DNA of 64,000 nt, from assembly GCA_964464595.1 (NCBI GenBank), contig CAYXGW010000002.1:72420-136419 (forward strand), in the 5' to 3' direction. The notes beneath the pieces are model-generated. The model did no database searches and was not told the DNA's origin. It saw nothing but the letters and a program-made list of their open reading frames with translations. Below are positions 50,017-59,867 of this stretch, piece by piece. The translations under genes and the position numbers were made by a program. Position 1 is the stretch's first letter. Each line of letters begins with the position of its first letter. Origin of the DNA: JADFJB01 sp964464595. GTDB lineage: Bacteria > Zhuqueibacterota > JdFR-76 > DREG01.

Positions 50017-51657
50017 TTAACGTTTCTCAGAAAAATCTAAAGAAGCATGAATAAATTCTCTAAAAATTGGATGTGCCCGGGTTACGCGGGATCGCAATTC
50101 GGGATGAAACTGAACTCCTATAAACCAGGGATGAGATGGCAGTTCGATAATTTCCACCAGGTCTTTTTGCGGAAAAATCCCGCTTAAAACCAATCCGTTT
50201 TCCTGCAGAATGGATCTATAGTTATTGTTCAACTCGAAACGATGACGGTGCCTTTCCCGAACTTCAGATTGTCCATATATTTTTTCAGCTAATGTATTCG
50301 AGCTAATCACACACGGATACCCTCCAAGGCGCATCGTGCCACCCAAATCAATATCGATTTGATCCGGCATAACATCAATTACCGGGTATGGTGTATCGTT
50401 TGCGAATTCAGTGCTATTGGCTTGTTTAAGGCCACAAACGTATCGGGCAAATTCAATTACAGCGCATTGCATACCCAAACAAATGCCAAAATATGGGATG
50501 CTATTCTCACGTGCATATTTAGCGCCCTGGATTTTTCCTTCTACACCCCGATGACCGAAACCGGGGCAAACCAGGATTCCTGAAACATCATGCAATAATT
50601 GTTTGCTACCCTGTTCCTCAATATCTTCGGAATCAATCCACTTAATTTCAACCTGGGCTTCGTTCTCAACACCGGCATGACTGCATGCTTCTATAATACT
50701 TTTATAAGAATCTCGTAATTCGACATATTTGCCACATATCGCGATTTTAACTTTCTTGCTTGGATTCTTTATTATATTAACAAATCGACCCCAACTTTCT
50801 AATTGTGGCTCTTCACATTTTAGTTGAAGTAATTCAACAACCAGCTTATCCAGCTTTTCTTTGTGAAATGTCAATGGAATTTCGTAAATCGTTTCGGCAT
50901 CTTTTGCTTCAACAACCGATCTCGGAGAGACATTACAAAACAACCCGATTTTATCCCTTAAATCATCTGAAAGAGAAAACTCAGTTCGGCAAAGTAGGAT
51001 ATCCGGTTGAATACCAATTTCTCTTAGACGCATGACACTATGTTGAGTCGGTTTAGTCTTCAATTCTCCCGAAGCTTTTATATGTGGAATTAGAGTAAGA
51101 TGAATAAAAATGGCATTATTCTTACCAACTTTTAAAGCAAATTGACGAATCGCTTCCAGAAAAGGCAAGCTTTCAATATCACCAACAGTACCGCCGATTT
51201 CCGTGATTACAACATCATACTGAGTGTCATTCTCTGCGACCGACTTAATTCGGGCTTGAATTTCATCTGTAATGTGAGGTATGACTTGTACTGTTTGACC
51301 GAGAAAATCACCTTTTCGCTCTTTTGAAATCACAGTATAATAAATCTGTCCGGTTGTTGAATTATTCTTTTGCGACATATTGATATCAATAAAACGTTCG
51401 TAATGGCCCAGATCCAAATCTGTTTCAGCTCCATCATCAGTCACAAACACTTCGCCATGCTGATAGGGGCTTAGTGTTCCGGGATCAACATTAATATAAG
51501 GATCAAATTTTTGGATAGTTACATTAATCCCACGGGATTTCAATAGCCTACCAAGGGACGCGCTGGCAATTCCTTTTCCAAGTGATGAAACAACTCCTCC
51601 GGTTACGAAAATATATTTTGTCTGAGATACGGATGTTGTCATCACTGAATCAAGCAT
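50017..51657 (-). CDS. pyrG: CTP synthase
   Basis: A 546-residue glutamine-dependent CTP synthase. The synthetase domain starts KYIFVTGGVVSSLGKGIASASLGRLL, with DPGTLSPYQHGEVFVTDDGAETDLDLGHYERF. The GATase domain has GICLGMQCAVIEF with the catalytic Cys and a PWFIGVQFHPE triad region. Two candidate ATGs lie five codons apart; the first overlaps kdsB by 8 bp. CTP is the co-substrate of KdsB, so kdsB-pyrG-kdsA adjacency is functionally sensible. Confidence 0.95.
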   Translation of the reverse strand: MLDSVMTTSVSQTKYIFVTGGVVSSLGKGIASASLGRLLKSRGINVTIQKFDPYINVDPGTLSPYQHGEVFVTDDGAETDLDLGHYERFIDINMSQKNNSTTGQIYYTVISKERKGDFLGQTVQVIPHITDEIQARIKSVAENDTQYDVVITEIGGTVGDIESLPFLEAIRQFALKVGKNNAIFIHLTLIPHIKASGELKTKPTQHSVMRLREIGIQPDILLCRTEFSLSDDLRDKIGLFCNVSPRSVVEAKDAETIYEIPLTFHKEKLDKLVVELLQLKCEEPQLESWGRFVNIIKNPSKKVKIAICGKYVELRDSYKSIIEACSHAGVENEAQVEIKWIDSEDIEEQGSKQLLHDVSGILVCPGFGHRGVEGKIQGAKYARENSIPYFGICLGMQCAVIEFARYVCGLKQANSTEFANDTPYPVIDVMPDQIDIDLGGTMRLGGYPCVISSNTLAEKIYGQSEVRERHRHRFELNNNYRSILQENGLVLSGIFPQKDLVEIIELPSHPWFIGVQFHPELRSRVTRAHPIFREFIHASLDFSEKR

Positions 51658-52429
51658 GTAATGGCTCCATAACGTCCATCAATTCTTCTACTTTCCTGAT
51701 ATCTTCCTTTACATCAACACAAACAGGGTTATACTTGGTTTGAATTACTTTTATGTTGAAACCGTTTTCTAATACCCTTAACTGCTCCAATTTTTCTATT
51801 TTCTCAAGTCTTGTTTGAGGAAGTTCAGTTAGTTTAAGCAAAAACTCTTTACGGTAAGCATAAATACCAATATGCTGAAAATAATCATCAATATTTAATG
51901 GATCATTTTGCGATTGAACATCTCTATAGAAAGGAATTGAAGCTCGAGAAAAATATAATGCATTTTGGTTTTTATCAAACACAACTTTTACTGTATTTGT
52001 ACTATTGATTTCTTCCACATTATTGGCCTTACGGCATAAAGTAGCCATTATCACATTATCGTGTGAAAATGGTTCAATTAATTCATCGATTGCCTGGGGT
52101 GAAATTAGTGGCTCATCTCCCTGAATATTGACAATTACATCAGCTTCAACTTGATCGGCTATTTCGGCGACTCGATCTGTCCCGGTTTTGTGCTTGTCAC
52201 TGGTCATTAGTGCTACACCACCAAAACTTTCAACGACCTGCTTTACTTTAAGCTCATCCGTTGCAACTATAACTCTTTGCAATAATTTGGCTTGAATTGC
52301 ACGCTCATACACCCATTGAATCATCGGTTTCCCTACTATCGTTGCTAATACTTTTCCGTGAAATCGAGTGGAGCCAAATCGTGCTGGTATTATTCCGATA
52401 GTATGATTTTTAATTTGGTTTTGTATCAT
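51650..52429 (-). CDS. kdsB: 3-deoxy-manno-octulosonate cytidylyltransferase
   Basis: A 259-residue CMP-KDO synthetase. Motifs IGIIPARFGSTRFHGKVLATI, GKPMIQWVYERA, VATDEL and NIQGDEPLI, plus KIEKLEQLRVLENG, are diagnostic. It activates KDO with CTP in the cytoplasm. The start overlaps gatC by 20 bp. Confidence 0.94.
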   Translation of the reverse strand: MIQNQIKNHTIGIIPARFGSTRFHGKVLATIVGKPMIQWVYERAIQAKLLQRVIVATDELKVKQVVESFGGVALMTSDKHKTGTDRVAEIADQVEADVIVNIQGDEPLISPQAIDELIEPFSHDNVIMATLCRKANNVEEINSTNTVKVVFDKNQNALYFSRASIPFYRDVQSQNDPLNIDDYFQHIGIYAYRKEFLLKLTELPQTRLEKIEKLEQLRVLENGFNIKVIQTKYNPVCVDVKEDIRKVEELMDVMEPLHA

Positions 52430-52724
52430 TATTTTCCTGGGAGATTACTTTTGGCACACTAAAAAAGCCATTGACTTTCTTTGGAGCGTTCTTTGTAGCT
52501 TGTTCTGAAGTTAGACATTCAGCGGTTTTATCTTCGCGTGTTATATTCACAATATTTAACACGTGATGTGATGCTTCGACATTTTCCGTATCTAATTCAT
52601 TCAATTTTTGTACGTAATTTAAAATATCCGCCAATTGAATAGCTAATTTTTCCTTCTCCGGAATAGTAAATTTTAGTTTAGCTAATTTAGCGATTTTCTC
52701 AACATCTTTAATTGAAATAGACAT
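52410..52724 (-). CDS. gatC: Aspartyl/glutamyl-tRNA amidotransferase subunit C
   Basis: A 104-residue GatC: the ISIKDVEKIAKLAKLKF start and ILNYVQKLNELDTENVEASHHV are family-typical. GatCAB converts Glu-tRNA-Gln and Asp-tRNA-Asn; GatA and GatB are elsewhere. The C-terminal Asn/Glu tail is longer than usual by ~8 residues. Confidence 0.87.
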   Translation of the reverse strand: MSISIKDVEKIAKLAKLKFTIPEKEKLAIQLADILNYVQKLNELDTENVEASHHVLNIVNITREDKTAECLTSEQATKNAPKKVNGFFSVPKVISQENNDTKPN

Positions 52725-52813
52725 ACATACCTTAAAAATATTTTACAATAAGACTGATCAATTTATGGCAATTCAGGGAGAATGTCAAGAAAAGGCATGA
52801 TTTTTGTAAAAAG

Positions 52814-55072
52814 TTATAAATCGACAGATTTTGAAGAAAATAATACCTGTAAACGTGATGATAACCTAGTATTTCTTTCATGAACTTTGTTGTTTTTTAT
52901 AGCCATTCCTAACGCTTTCTTGGTACCAATAAGTATCATTAATTCTCTTGCTCTTGTAACCGCAGTGTAAAATAAATTCCGTTGTAACATCAAATAATGC
53001 TGGGTTACGATAGGGATGATTACAACACGAAATTCAGAACCCTGGCTTTTATGCACTGTCGTTGCGTAAGCAAGTACTATTTCATCCAGATCGCTGAACT
53101 TATACTCAACCCGTTTTTCAAAAGTTATTGTGACCGTTTGATCTTTGAGATCGATTAATGTGATTTTTCCGATATCCCCGTTAAATACATTTTTGTCATA
53201 ATTATTCCTAATCTGCATAACTCGATCACCTAATCGGAATTCCTGGTGACCTTTTTGAATCGACAACTTATTTGGATTTACACGAGACTGCAGGAGTTTA
53301 TTCAAATTTTCAACACCCAGAGATCCTTTATGCATGGGTGTAAGAATCTGGATATCATTGATCGGATTATAGTTGTATCGACCGGGAAGTTTCTTGGTAC
53401 ACAATTCTATTATCAACCCGGCTATTTTCCCAGGATCTTCTTCCTGAACAAATAAGAAATCTCCATAATCGTCTATGGGTTTAATCCTTTTATTTAGAGT
53501 GTTATTTGAAGAGTTAACAGGTTTATTCTTTCTTGTTAATTCAATTGTTAATCCCTGGTTTATGAGATGCGCATTGCGAATTATGTCACTGTTTTCTGCT
53601 TGACGAAAAACTTGATCCAGGTTCACAACAGGTATTGTTTTAGATCGAATCATATCTTTCAAAACATTACCGGGACCAACAGATGGAAGCTGGTTGACAT
53701 CGCCCACTACGATTAAGCGAGCTAAAAACGGTAATGCTTTTACCAGGCTATGGGTGAGTAAAATGTCTACCATTGACATTTCATCGATAATTAACACATC
53801 AAGCTGCAGAAGATTATTGTCATTTTTACTGAATTGCCATCGGCTAGCGTCAAATTCCAATAACCTGTGGATGGTAACCGCTTTATGTCCTGTTGATTCG
53901 GAAAGTCGTTTGGCGGCTCGACCTGTTGGTGCAGCTAATTTAACATTTTGCTTAAGATTTGAAAAAAGATGAATAATCCCTTTTACCAGTGTGGTTTTTC
54001 CCGTTCCCGGCCCACCTGTTATGATTAATATTTTTTCTCGCAGTGCTTTTAAAATGGCTTCTTTTTGTTTTTTATTAAATTCAAAGCCCCGTTTCACATT
54101 CGTATTTAACCAATCCTCGAATAAATTACTGGAGAAACTTCGAAAACGAGCTTTCAACAATTTTATCATTAATTCGGCTGTCTCTATTTCTGCTCTATGC
54201 AAATACGGCAGATAGACTTCGTCTTTTTCTTCAATCAAATGACCTAATTTCGTAAGATCATGATAAACACCTTGAATCAATGATTTTTCTACTTTAAGTA
54301 ACTCCGAGCAAGATACAAATAATTGTTCTTGCCGCAGAAATAAGTGTCCTTGATCTTTTGCCTGGTTTAAAATATACTTGATCCCGGATTCTATACGGGC
54401 AGGCTCTGTTTCGCTGACTCCGATATTTTTTGCGATCTTGTCTGCCGTGAAAAATCCAACTCCAAAAATATCTTCAGCTAATTGGTAGGGATTTTTTTTC
54501 AGAACGGAAATTGACTGGGTGCCATATTCCTTGTAAATCTTAATGGCATATGTTGAACTGACTCCATGGCTTGCTAAAAAAAGCATAACTTTTCTGATTT
54601 GTCTTTGGGATTGCCACGCATCTACAATTATTTGGTATCGCTTTCTTCCGATGCCTTTTACTTCTTTAAGGCGTTTGGCGTTTTCGTCCAAAACCGTCAA
54701 CGTAGAAAGTCCAAATTTCCCGACAATTTTTTCCGCATATACGGGGCCAATCCCCTTGATTAGACCTGAGGATAGATACTTCTGAATGCCAATTATCGTT
54801 GTGGGTTCCATAGATTTGAATTCACTTACTTGAAATTGAAAACCATATTTTGGATGATTTAGCCATTCCCCTGAAGCTTGAATTCTTTCTCCTTCGTAAA
54901 TTGTAGGCAGAAAACCGACTATTGTAACTATATTCGCTTTGGACTCACCAAGTCGTAGCTTTGCAATCACATAATCATTTTCATCATTCCGATAAGTAAT
55001 TCTTTCTACGGCGCCAACTATAGAATTCTGGTTATTCAAATGATTTGCCATTTTCTTTGTTGGATTTGGCAT
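52814..55072 (-). CDS. recD2: RecD2-type SF1B DNA helicase
   Basis: A 752-residue RecD-like helicase acting without RecBC. The N-terminal OB region (VGAVERITYRNDENDYVIAKLR) and HhH segment (GIGPVYAEKIVGKFG, VKGIGRKRY) precede the motor: Walker A GGPGTGKTT, Walker B LIDEMSMVD, VVGDVNQLPSVGPGNVL and the C-terminal AYATTVHKSQGSEF. These are standard for RecD2. It is monocistronic, with flanking gaps of ~90 and ~113 bp. Confidence 0.92.
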   Translation of the reverse strand: MPNPTKKMANHLNNQNSIVGAVERITYRNDENDYVIAKLRLGESKANIVTIVGFLPTIYEGERIQASGEWLNHPKYGFQFQVSEFKSMEPTTIIGIQKYLSSGLIKGIGPVYAEKIVGKFGLSTLTVLDENAKRLKEVKGIGRKRYQIIVDAWQSQRQIRKVMLFLASHGVSSTYAIKIYKEYGTQSISVLKKNPYQLAEDIFGVGFFTADKIAKNIGVSETEPARIESGIKYILNQAKDQGHLFLRQEQLFVSCSELLKVEKSLIQGVYHDLTKLGHLIEEKDEVYLPYLHRAEIETAELMIKLLKARFRSFSSNLFEDWLNTNVKRGFEFNKKQKEAILKALREKILIITGGPGTGKTTLVKGIIHLFSNLKQNVKLAAPTGRAAKRLSESTGHKAVTIHRLLEFDASRWQFSKNDNNLLQLDVLIIDEMSMVDILLTHSLVKALPFLARLIVVGDVNQLPSVGPGNVLKDMIRSKTIPVVNLDQVFRQAENSDIIRNAHLINQGLTIELTRKNKPVNSSNNTLNKRIKPIDDYGDFLFVQEEDPGKIAGLIIELCTKKLPGRYNYNPINDIQILTPMHKGSLGVENLNKLLQSRVNPNKLSIQKGHQEFRLGDRVMQIRNNYDKNVFNGDIGKITLIDLKDQTVTITFEKRVEYKFSDLDEIVLAYATTVHKSQGSEFRVVIIPIVTQHYLMLQRNLFYTAVTRARELMILIGTKKALGMAIKNNKVHERNTRLSSRLQVLFSSKSVDL

Positions 55073-55185
55073 GATGGTAAACTTTTAGAACTATCTTGTT
55101 TAGTTTAGAATGTGAAAGAATAATACCGATTACAAGGATGATGATTTCAGATTATTTTGACTGTAAGTTGTAAAGATATGAAAAG

Positions 55186-55533
55186 TTACATTGCCTGGGA
55201 TTGATTTTTAAAATACATCAACAAAGTAACCCCAAACAAAAGGAAAAACATAATCAAAATAAATCCAATCGATACCAATAATCCAATCATTCCAATAATT
55301 TCTTTACCTGTATCATTGCGTGTGCGAATGAATTTCCAAATTACGGTATCATAAAACATCTTTCCGATAAAAATGATCAATAATGTTTCTCCAATGACTA
55401 TACGAGTGAAACCTACCGCTACTCCATTCATTACTTTTGTTAATGGCAGCAATAAATAGATCACAAGAACCCATTTGCCAATTTCCCAGGTGTAAAGTCC
55501 AAATTTAGATTTCAAGATGAATTTTCCAACCAA
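55186..55533 (-). CDS. Small integral membrane protein, unknown
   Basis: A 115-residue protein with three hydrophobic segments (WVLVIYLLLPLTKV, ETLLIIFIGKMFY, and a long GLLVSIGFILIMFFLLFGVTLLMYF) separated by a short basic loop KFIRTRNDTGK. I do not recognise the family. It overlaps yraN by 22 bp on the same strand, so it is probably expressed from the rnhB-yraN transcript. Confidence 0.65.
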   Translation of the reverse strand: MVGKFILKSKFGLYTWEIGKWVLVIYLLLPLTKVMNGVAVGFTRIVIGETLLIIFIGKMFYDTVIWKFIRTRNDTGKEIIGMIGLLVSIGFILIMFFLLFGVTLLMYFKNQSQAM

Positions 55534-55886
55534 AAGGCGTTTTCTATGTGATTGACTATATGTTTACTACCTTTAAAGATAACCGTCACAATATCGAAGC
55601 GACTATCCTGATCGAATAGATCAAATTCCTGGTAGTAAGCCATGGCAATTTTCCCCAGTTGCTTTTGTTTTTGTTGGTTAACTTTGCTAACGGGCTGACC
55701 AAATCTGTCACTCGAAACACTCTTCACTTCGACAAATACCAGACAGCCGCCATCCTTTGCAATCAAATCAATTTCTCCACGATAACGACGGTAGTTGCGT
55801 TGAATGATTTCATAATTCTTTTGAATCAGGAATCTTTCTGCGATTTCTTCCCCCTTGCGGCCAAGCAATTGGCGATAAGTACTCAT
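55512..55886 (-). CDS. yraN: UPF0102 (YraN) nuclease-fold protein
   Basis: A 124-residue YraN-family protein. The ATG at 55886 (MSTYRQLLGRKGEEIAERFL) is chosen because it forms an ATGA overlap with rnhB and matches the family start; a frame starting 13 codons earlier lies inside rnhB. RGEIDLIAKDGGCLVFVEVKSV is the PD-(D/E)XK-like core with E, D, E and K in place. The function is not settled, though the rnhB neighbour is a known pairing. Confidence 0.9.
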   Translation of the reverse strand: MSTYRQLLGRKGEEIAERFLIQKNYEIIQRNYRRYRGEIDLIAKDGGCLVFVEVKSVSSDRFGQPVSKVNQQKQKQLGKIAMAYYQEFDLFDQDSRFDIVTVIFKGSKHIVNHIENAFWLENSS

Positions 55887-56503
55887 GATAAAATCCAATT
55901 GAAAGATCTTCGATGAATTGGGCATGGACCATATTTTTCTATTGCTTTACGGTGATCTTGAGTACTATATCCTTTGTTTTGAGCAAATCCATATAAAGGA
56001 TATTTTCCATCATACTTAATCATCAAATTATCGCGTGTCACTTTAGCAATAATTGAAGCAGCTGCAATAGAATAAGATTTCAAATCGCCCCCAACTATTG
56101 TTGACATTGGAACTTGCAGGTCTGGTTGTTGATTACCATCAATCAATGCATAATCAGCTTTGCGTGGTAAAACATCCACAGCTAGAGACATTGCTTTGAA
56201 AGTTGCCTGGAGAATATTAATCCGATCGATTTCAACATGTGGGACAATTCCAACCCCGATAGAAAACGCAGTTTGCTTGATTAATTTAAAAAGCTCTCTC
56301 CTTTTTTTATCATCCAACAATTTGGAATCTGTTACTTCCGGAATCATTTGATAGAAAGGTAAAATAACCGCAGCAGCGACAACAGGACCAGCCAGGGGGC
56401 CACGACCTGCTTCATCAATTCCCGCAATTCGTTTATAACCTTGCCGGTCTAATTTATTTTCATAGGCCAAATTATCTATTACTTGTCCGGAAACCGACAC
56501 CAT
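55883..56503 (-). CDS. rnhB: Ribonuclease HII
   Basis: A 206-residue RNase HII that removes ribonucleotides from DNA. The signature IAGIDEAGRGPLAGPVVAAAVIL is present, followed by DSKLLDDKKRRELF, ATFKAMSLAV, SYSIAAASIIAKVTRD and GYSTQDHRKAI. Active-site Asp, Glu and Asp are in place. It is coupled with yraN by an ATGA overlap. Confidence 0.94.
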   Translation of the reverse strand: MVSVSGQVIDNLAYENKLDRQGYKRIAGIDEAGRGPLAGPVVAAAVILPFYQMIPEVTDSKLLDDKKRRELFKLIKQTAFSIGVGIVPHVEIDRINILQATFKAMSLAVDVLPRKADYALIDGNQQPDLQVPMSTIVGGDLKSYSIAAASIIAKVTRDNLMIKYDGKYPLYGFAQNKGYSTQDHRKAIEKYGPCPIHRRSFNWILS

Positions 56504-56662
56504 TATAATTCACCTATCCACTAAAACAGTAAACCAGAAATATAAATATTTAATTTTGATAAATTATGAATCGGATCAAATATAACGAGGTGAAACGGCT
56601 TTATCAAGCCTATTTTAAAAGTGGTTATTTGACAAAATTTATTCTATAAAAAGAAGGGTTGT

Positions 56663-57172
56663 TTAGCCGGATTTCAAGCCAACCTCTTTGATTAGTTCAC
56701 TCAAATCATTAATGAGTCTTTCCAGCAAATCAAAACCAATCACAAATGAGATTGAATGGGTTTCATTATTTAAATTTCGATTTCGCTTTAATTCCATTCG
56801 GATTTTTGGAGTTACAAATAATTCAAAATATTCAATAACCTTCTCATTCTTAACCGGACTTTCGCTACGTAAAAGAGCCTGTTTGTTTTGATTATCTTTT
56901 TCAATAATTTTCAGGGATTCCGGTAAATATGTGATCCTTTCCGTAATTAGTTTTAATAGGGAATCAAACTTAACTCGATCCAATTCCTGTTTTAACTGGT
57001 ATTGAATTGTAATATTGTTCAATTGTGCTGACAATCTTTCTACGTCTTCAAGAAAAACTGTAAATTCAAAATTATCTTTCTCACCAGAAACTCGAAATTG
57101 TCTTCGAACTCTTTCTTGCATAGTTTGAGCGTTTTGTAAAATCGTATTTACAAACCATCTACCTAAATCCAT
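56663..57172 (-). CDS. Unknown protein in the prkA-yeaH-spoVR operon
   Basis: A 169-residue soluble protein, not recognised. Charged, helix-rich: MDLGRWFVNTILQNAQTMQE, then DNFEFTVFLEDVERLSAQL and FDSLLKLITERITYLPESLK, with a C-terminal LLERLINDLSELIKEVGLKSG. There is no signal sequence, membrane segment or Cys motif. It starts 40 bp after spoVR on the same strand and may be a fourth member of that stress-linked operon. Confidence 0.6.
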   Translation of the reverse strand: MDLGRWFVNTILQNAQTMQERVRRQFRVSGEKDNFEFTVFLEDVERLSAQLNNITIQYQLKQELDRVKFDSLLKLITERITYLPESLKIIEKDNQNKQALLRSESPVKNEKVIEYFELFVTPKIRMELKRNRNLNNETHSISFVIGFDLLERLINDLSELIKEVGLKSG

Positions 57173-57212
57173 TGAATACCTCCAAAAATTTCAAAATATT
57201 ACTCAAACCAGA

Positions 57213-58724
57213 TTATAGTATTTCTTCTTTCTTTACTACCAGATCAGACGTTTTCTGAAGTAAAAAACTTTCACCATCAAAAGATAAAACCCCGGGATTG
57301 CCATTAAATGTACTTTCAATCAAAACAGGTCGTGTCCATATTTTGTGTAAGTTTTTTATCGTTTCCTGGGCATATTTATATTGTAATTCAACACCATCAA
57401 AACGATGAATCAGATATAGCTCTCCCCTATTCTCATAATTTGCATTTTCAACTTCAATGGCCGGCTGACCTAAATTGGTTAAACTTGTTAACAGTTTTTT
57501 TTTAATTTTATTAAACACCCGGCTATCAATTTTATAAGCCTTATCCCGATTATCAAATTCATACGTGAATATTTTTTGTTCACGAACAAAATCTTCGGTT
57601 AGATAGGCATCAATAAATGTTACATCATTATAAAGCCTGCGTACTTCAAATATTTTCTCTATTCCCAAACCCAGGTTCATATCCCAATTCATTCTACTTT
57701 TCAAATCGTCACATTCATCGAATTCTTTGCCAAATTTTCCTTTATCCCACCGATCTTTGATGTCTCTAAACAATTCCACCCCCAGTTTGTATGGGTTTAA
57801 TTTCCCTGGGGAGGTTGCGACGGTTCCTGAATGATGGTCAGCATAATCGATAATATCCGCATCGGTTAAGATTTTCTCAGCCATCATTCGAGAATGCCAG
57901 TATGTTGCCCAACCTTCGTTCATGATTTTTGTTTGACCTTGGGGGGCAAAATAATATGCTTCTTCTCGGATGATGGAAAGAATGTCCTGTTGCCACTTCT
58001 TTATCGGAGCATATTCGATCAAAAATTGAAGGATATCTTTTCCTGAATGCTGCGGAAACACCCTGCTTTTATTACTTTCGTTTTCTTGTGCTAATTTCTG
58101 TTGTTCCAGAAATTCCTTAGGATTCACATAAGAATCCAGGTAAGATTTACTTTTCATTTTATGCACAATCGGATGTTGTTCCTCATCTTGCTCCAAGATA
58201 TCTTTTGAATCTCTCCGAATGAATGGCGAATGATAATCAATGAGATTCTCGATAGTGAGACAGCTGTCTAAAAAATCCTCGACAACATCATATCCATATT
58301 TTTCAATATAGCGACGAATTCTGGTGGCATGATTTGCCATCTCATCAATCATTCGACGATCCGTATGCTCAAACCAAAGATTATTTTTGAAAAAATCCAC
58401 ATGAGCGTAAACATGGGCCATTACGAGTTTTTGGTCAGATAATTTGTTTGAATTTAGCAAGTAAGCATAAGATGGATTGTTATTGATCACCATTTCATAA
58501 ATACGATGGAGTCCATAGGCATAACTTTTTCGCATTTGCTGGTATTCCATACCAAAACGCCAGTGCGGATAGCGATTAGGAAAACCACCAAAGCTGGCCA
58601 ATTCATTCATTTGCGCGTAATCCACTATCTCAAATATGGTTTCATATAAATCCAAACCATAACTTTCGGCATACTCTTTGATCTCAGCTTTAGCTGCCTT
58701 TAGTTTTTCAATGTCTAATGCCAT
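57213..58724 (-). CDS. spoVR: SpoVR family protein
   Basis: A 503-residue SpoVR/YcgB protein. YGLDLYETIFEIVDYAQMNELASFGGFPNRYPHWRFGMEY is the family start, then MNEGWATYWHSRMMAEKIL and NPYKLGVELFRDIKDRWD. Function is known only by association: in Bacillus for spore cortex formation, elsewhere with PrkA and YeaH in starvation responses. It follows the YeaH gene by 22 bp. Confidence 0.92.
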   Translation of the reverse strand: MALDIEKLKAAKAEIKEYAESYGLDLYETIFEIVDYAQMNELASFGGFPNRYPHWRFGMEYQQMRKSYAYGLHRIYEMVINNNPSYAYLLNSNKLSDQKLVMAHVYAHVDFFKNNLWFEHTDRRMIDEMANHATRIRRYIEKYGYDVVEDFLDSCLTIENLIDYHSPFIRRDSKDILEQDEEQHPIVHKMKSKSYLDSYVNPKEFLEQQKLAQENESNKSRVFPQHSGKDILQFLIEYAPIKKWQQDILSIIREEAYYFAPQGQTKIMNEGWATYWHSRMMAEKILTDADIIDYADHHSGTVATSPGKLNPYKLGVELFRDIKDRWDKGKFGKEFDECDDLKSRMNWDMNLGLGIEKIFEVRRLYNDVTFIDAYLTEDFVREQKIFTYEFDNRDKAYKIDSRVFNKIKKKLLTSLTNLGQPAIEVENANYENRGELYLIHRFDGVELQYKYAQETIKNLHKIWTRPVLIESTFNGNPGVLSFDGESFLLQKTSDLVVKKEEIL

Positions 58725-58746
58725 AATTGATTTACAAATTTATAAT

Positions 58747-59853
58747 TCATAATCCTTTTCCAAGAAAATCTTTAATAGAATTCAATATATCATCTTTGGA
58801 CTCTATTGTTGATAAAACCACTTTTTCCTCTGATCCCAGGTGGTTTTCCAGAAAGTTTATATACTCTCCGGAACCATAATCACTTTTTACCTGACCATAT
58901 CCAAATAAATTGCAAACGGGTAATAATTGATTGTTCAAAATGTCAATGCATTTTGAATTATCCGTTTCACCCCAATTATCTCCATCCGAAAACTGGAAGA
59001 AATAAATATTCCATTCATTGGGGCTATAGTCTTTTGCAATAATATTCGAACACAATTTGTATGCAGTTGAAATAATGGTACCTCCACTCTCTCTTAAAGT
59101 AAAGAATGTCTCCTTATTGACCTCGTACGCTGCAGCATCGTGGACAATATATCTTGTACTGATGCCTTTATAATTTGCTTTTAGCCAGGTATCAATCCAA
59201 AAAGACTCAATTCTAACGATTTCTTTCTGCTCATCCCCCATCGACCCGGATACATCCATAATGTAGAAAATGACTGCGTTGGTGTCGGGTAATTTGGTTT
59301 CTTTCCAGGATTTGTAGCGAACATCCTCACGTATTGGCACTACAATCGGTAAATCAAAATCATAACTTTGGGAAGAAATTTGTCTCTTTAACGCAGCTTT
59401 ATAGGTCCTTTTAAAATGGCGTAATGATTCAGGACCTGTGTTTCGAATGACAGTGTACTTATCTTTTTGAGTTAATATATTACTCTTACCTTTCGGTTCA
59501 ATCCTGGGAAGTTTCAATTCCTCACCAAGGATTTCGGCGAGCTCTTGCAAACTAATTTCAACTTCCCGGATATGCTGGCCGGGACTATCGCCTGCTTTGC
59601 CGTTTCCTTCACCATCCGGTTCAAATCCAATAGATGTACCTTCTTCGCCTTCCCCCTGCCCCACGCCACCGGCTTGCTTATAATCAAATTTAAATCTTGG
59701 AGTTTCAATCTGAGGAATCGGTATACTCACCAATTCCTTCCCTTTTCGACCAATCAGTTCACCATTTGAAATGTATTTCGCAAGGTCCTTCCTGATGGTT
59801 CCTTTAACGATCTTGTTAAATCGAGCAACATCTTTTTCAATTTTTTTTACCAT
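58747..59853 (-). CDS. yeaH: YeaH/YhbH (DUF444) von Willebrand A-type protein
   Basis: A 368-residue DUF444 protein. The N-terminus is basic, a Gly/Glu-rich linker (GGVGQGEGEEGTSIGFEPDG) lies at ~65-85, and a VWA domain carries the MIDAS motif DVSGSMG followed by RESGGTIISTAYKLC and WNIYFFQFSDGDNW. It is 14 bp downstream of prkA. In other bacteria YeaH works with the YeaG/PrkA kinase. Confidence 0.9.
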   Translation of the reverse strand: MVKKIEKDVARFNKIVKGTIRKDLAKYISNGELIGRKGKELVSIPIPQIETPRFKFDYKQAGGVGQGEGEEGTSIGFEPDGEGNGKAGDSPGQHIREVEISLQELAEILGEELKLPRIEPKGKSNILTQKDKYTVIRNTGPESLRHFKRTYKAALKRQISSQSYDFDLPIVVPIREDVRYKSWKETKLPDTNAVIFYIMDVSGSMGDEQKEIVRIESFWIDTWLKANYKGISTRYIVHDAAAYEVNKETFFTLRESGGTIISTAYKLCSNIIAKDYSPNEWNIYFFQFSDGDNWGETDNSKCIDILNNQLLPVCNLFGYGQVKSDYGSGEYINFLENHLGSEEKVVLSTIESKDDILNSIKDFLGKGL

Positions 59854-59867
59854 TGAACATCTCTACA

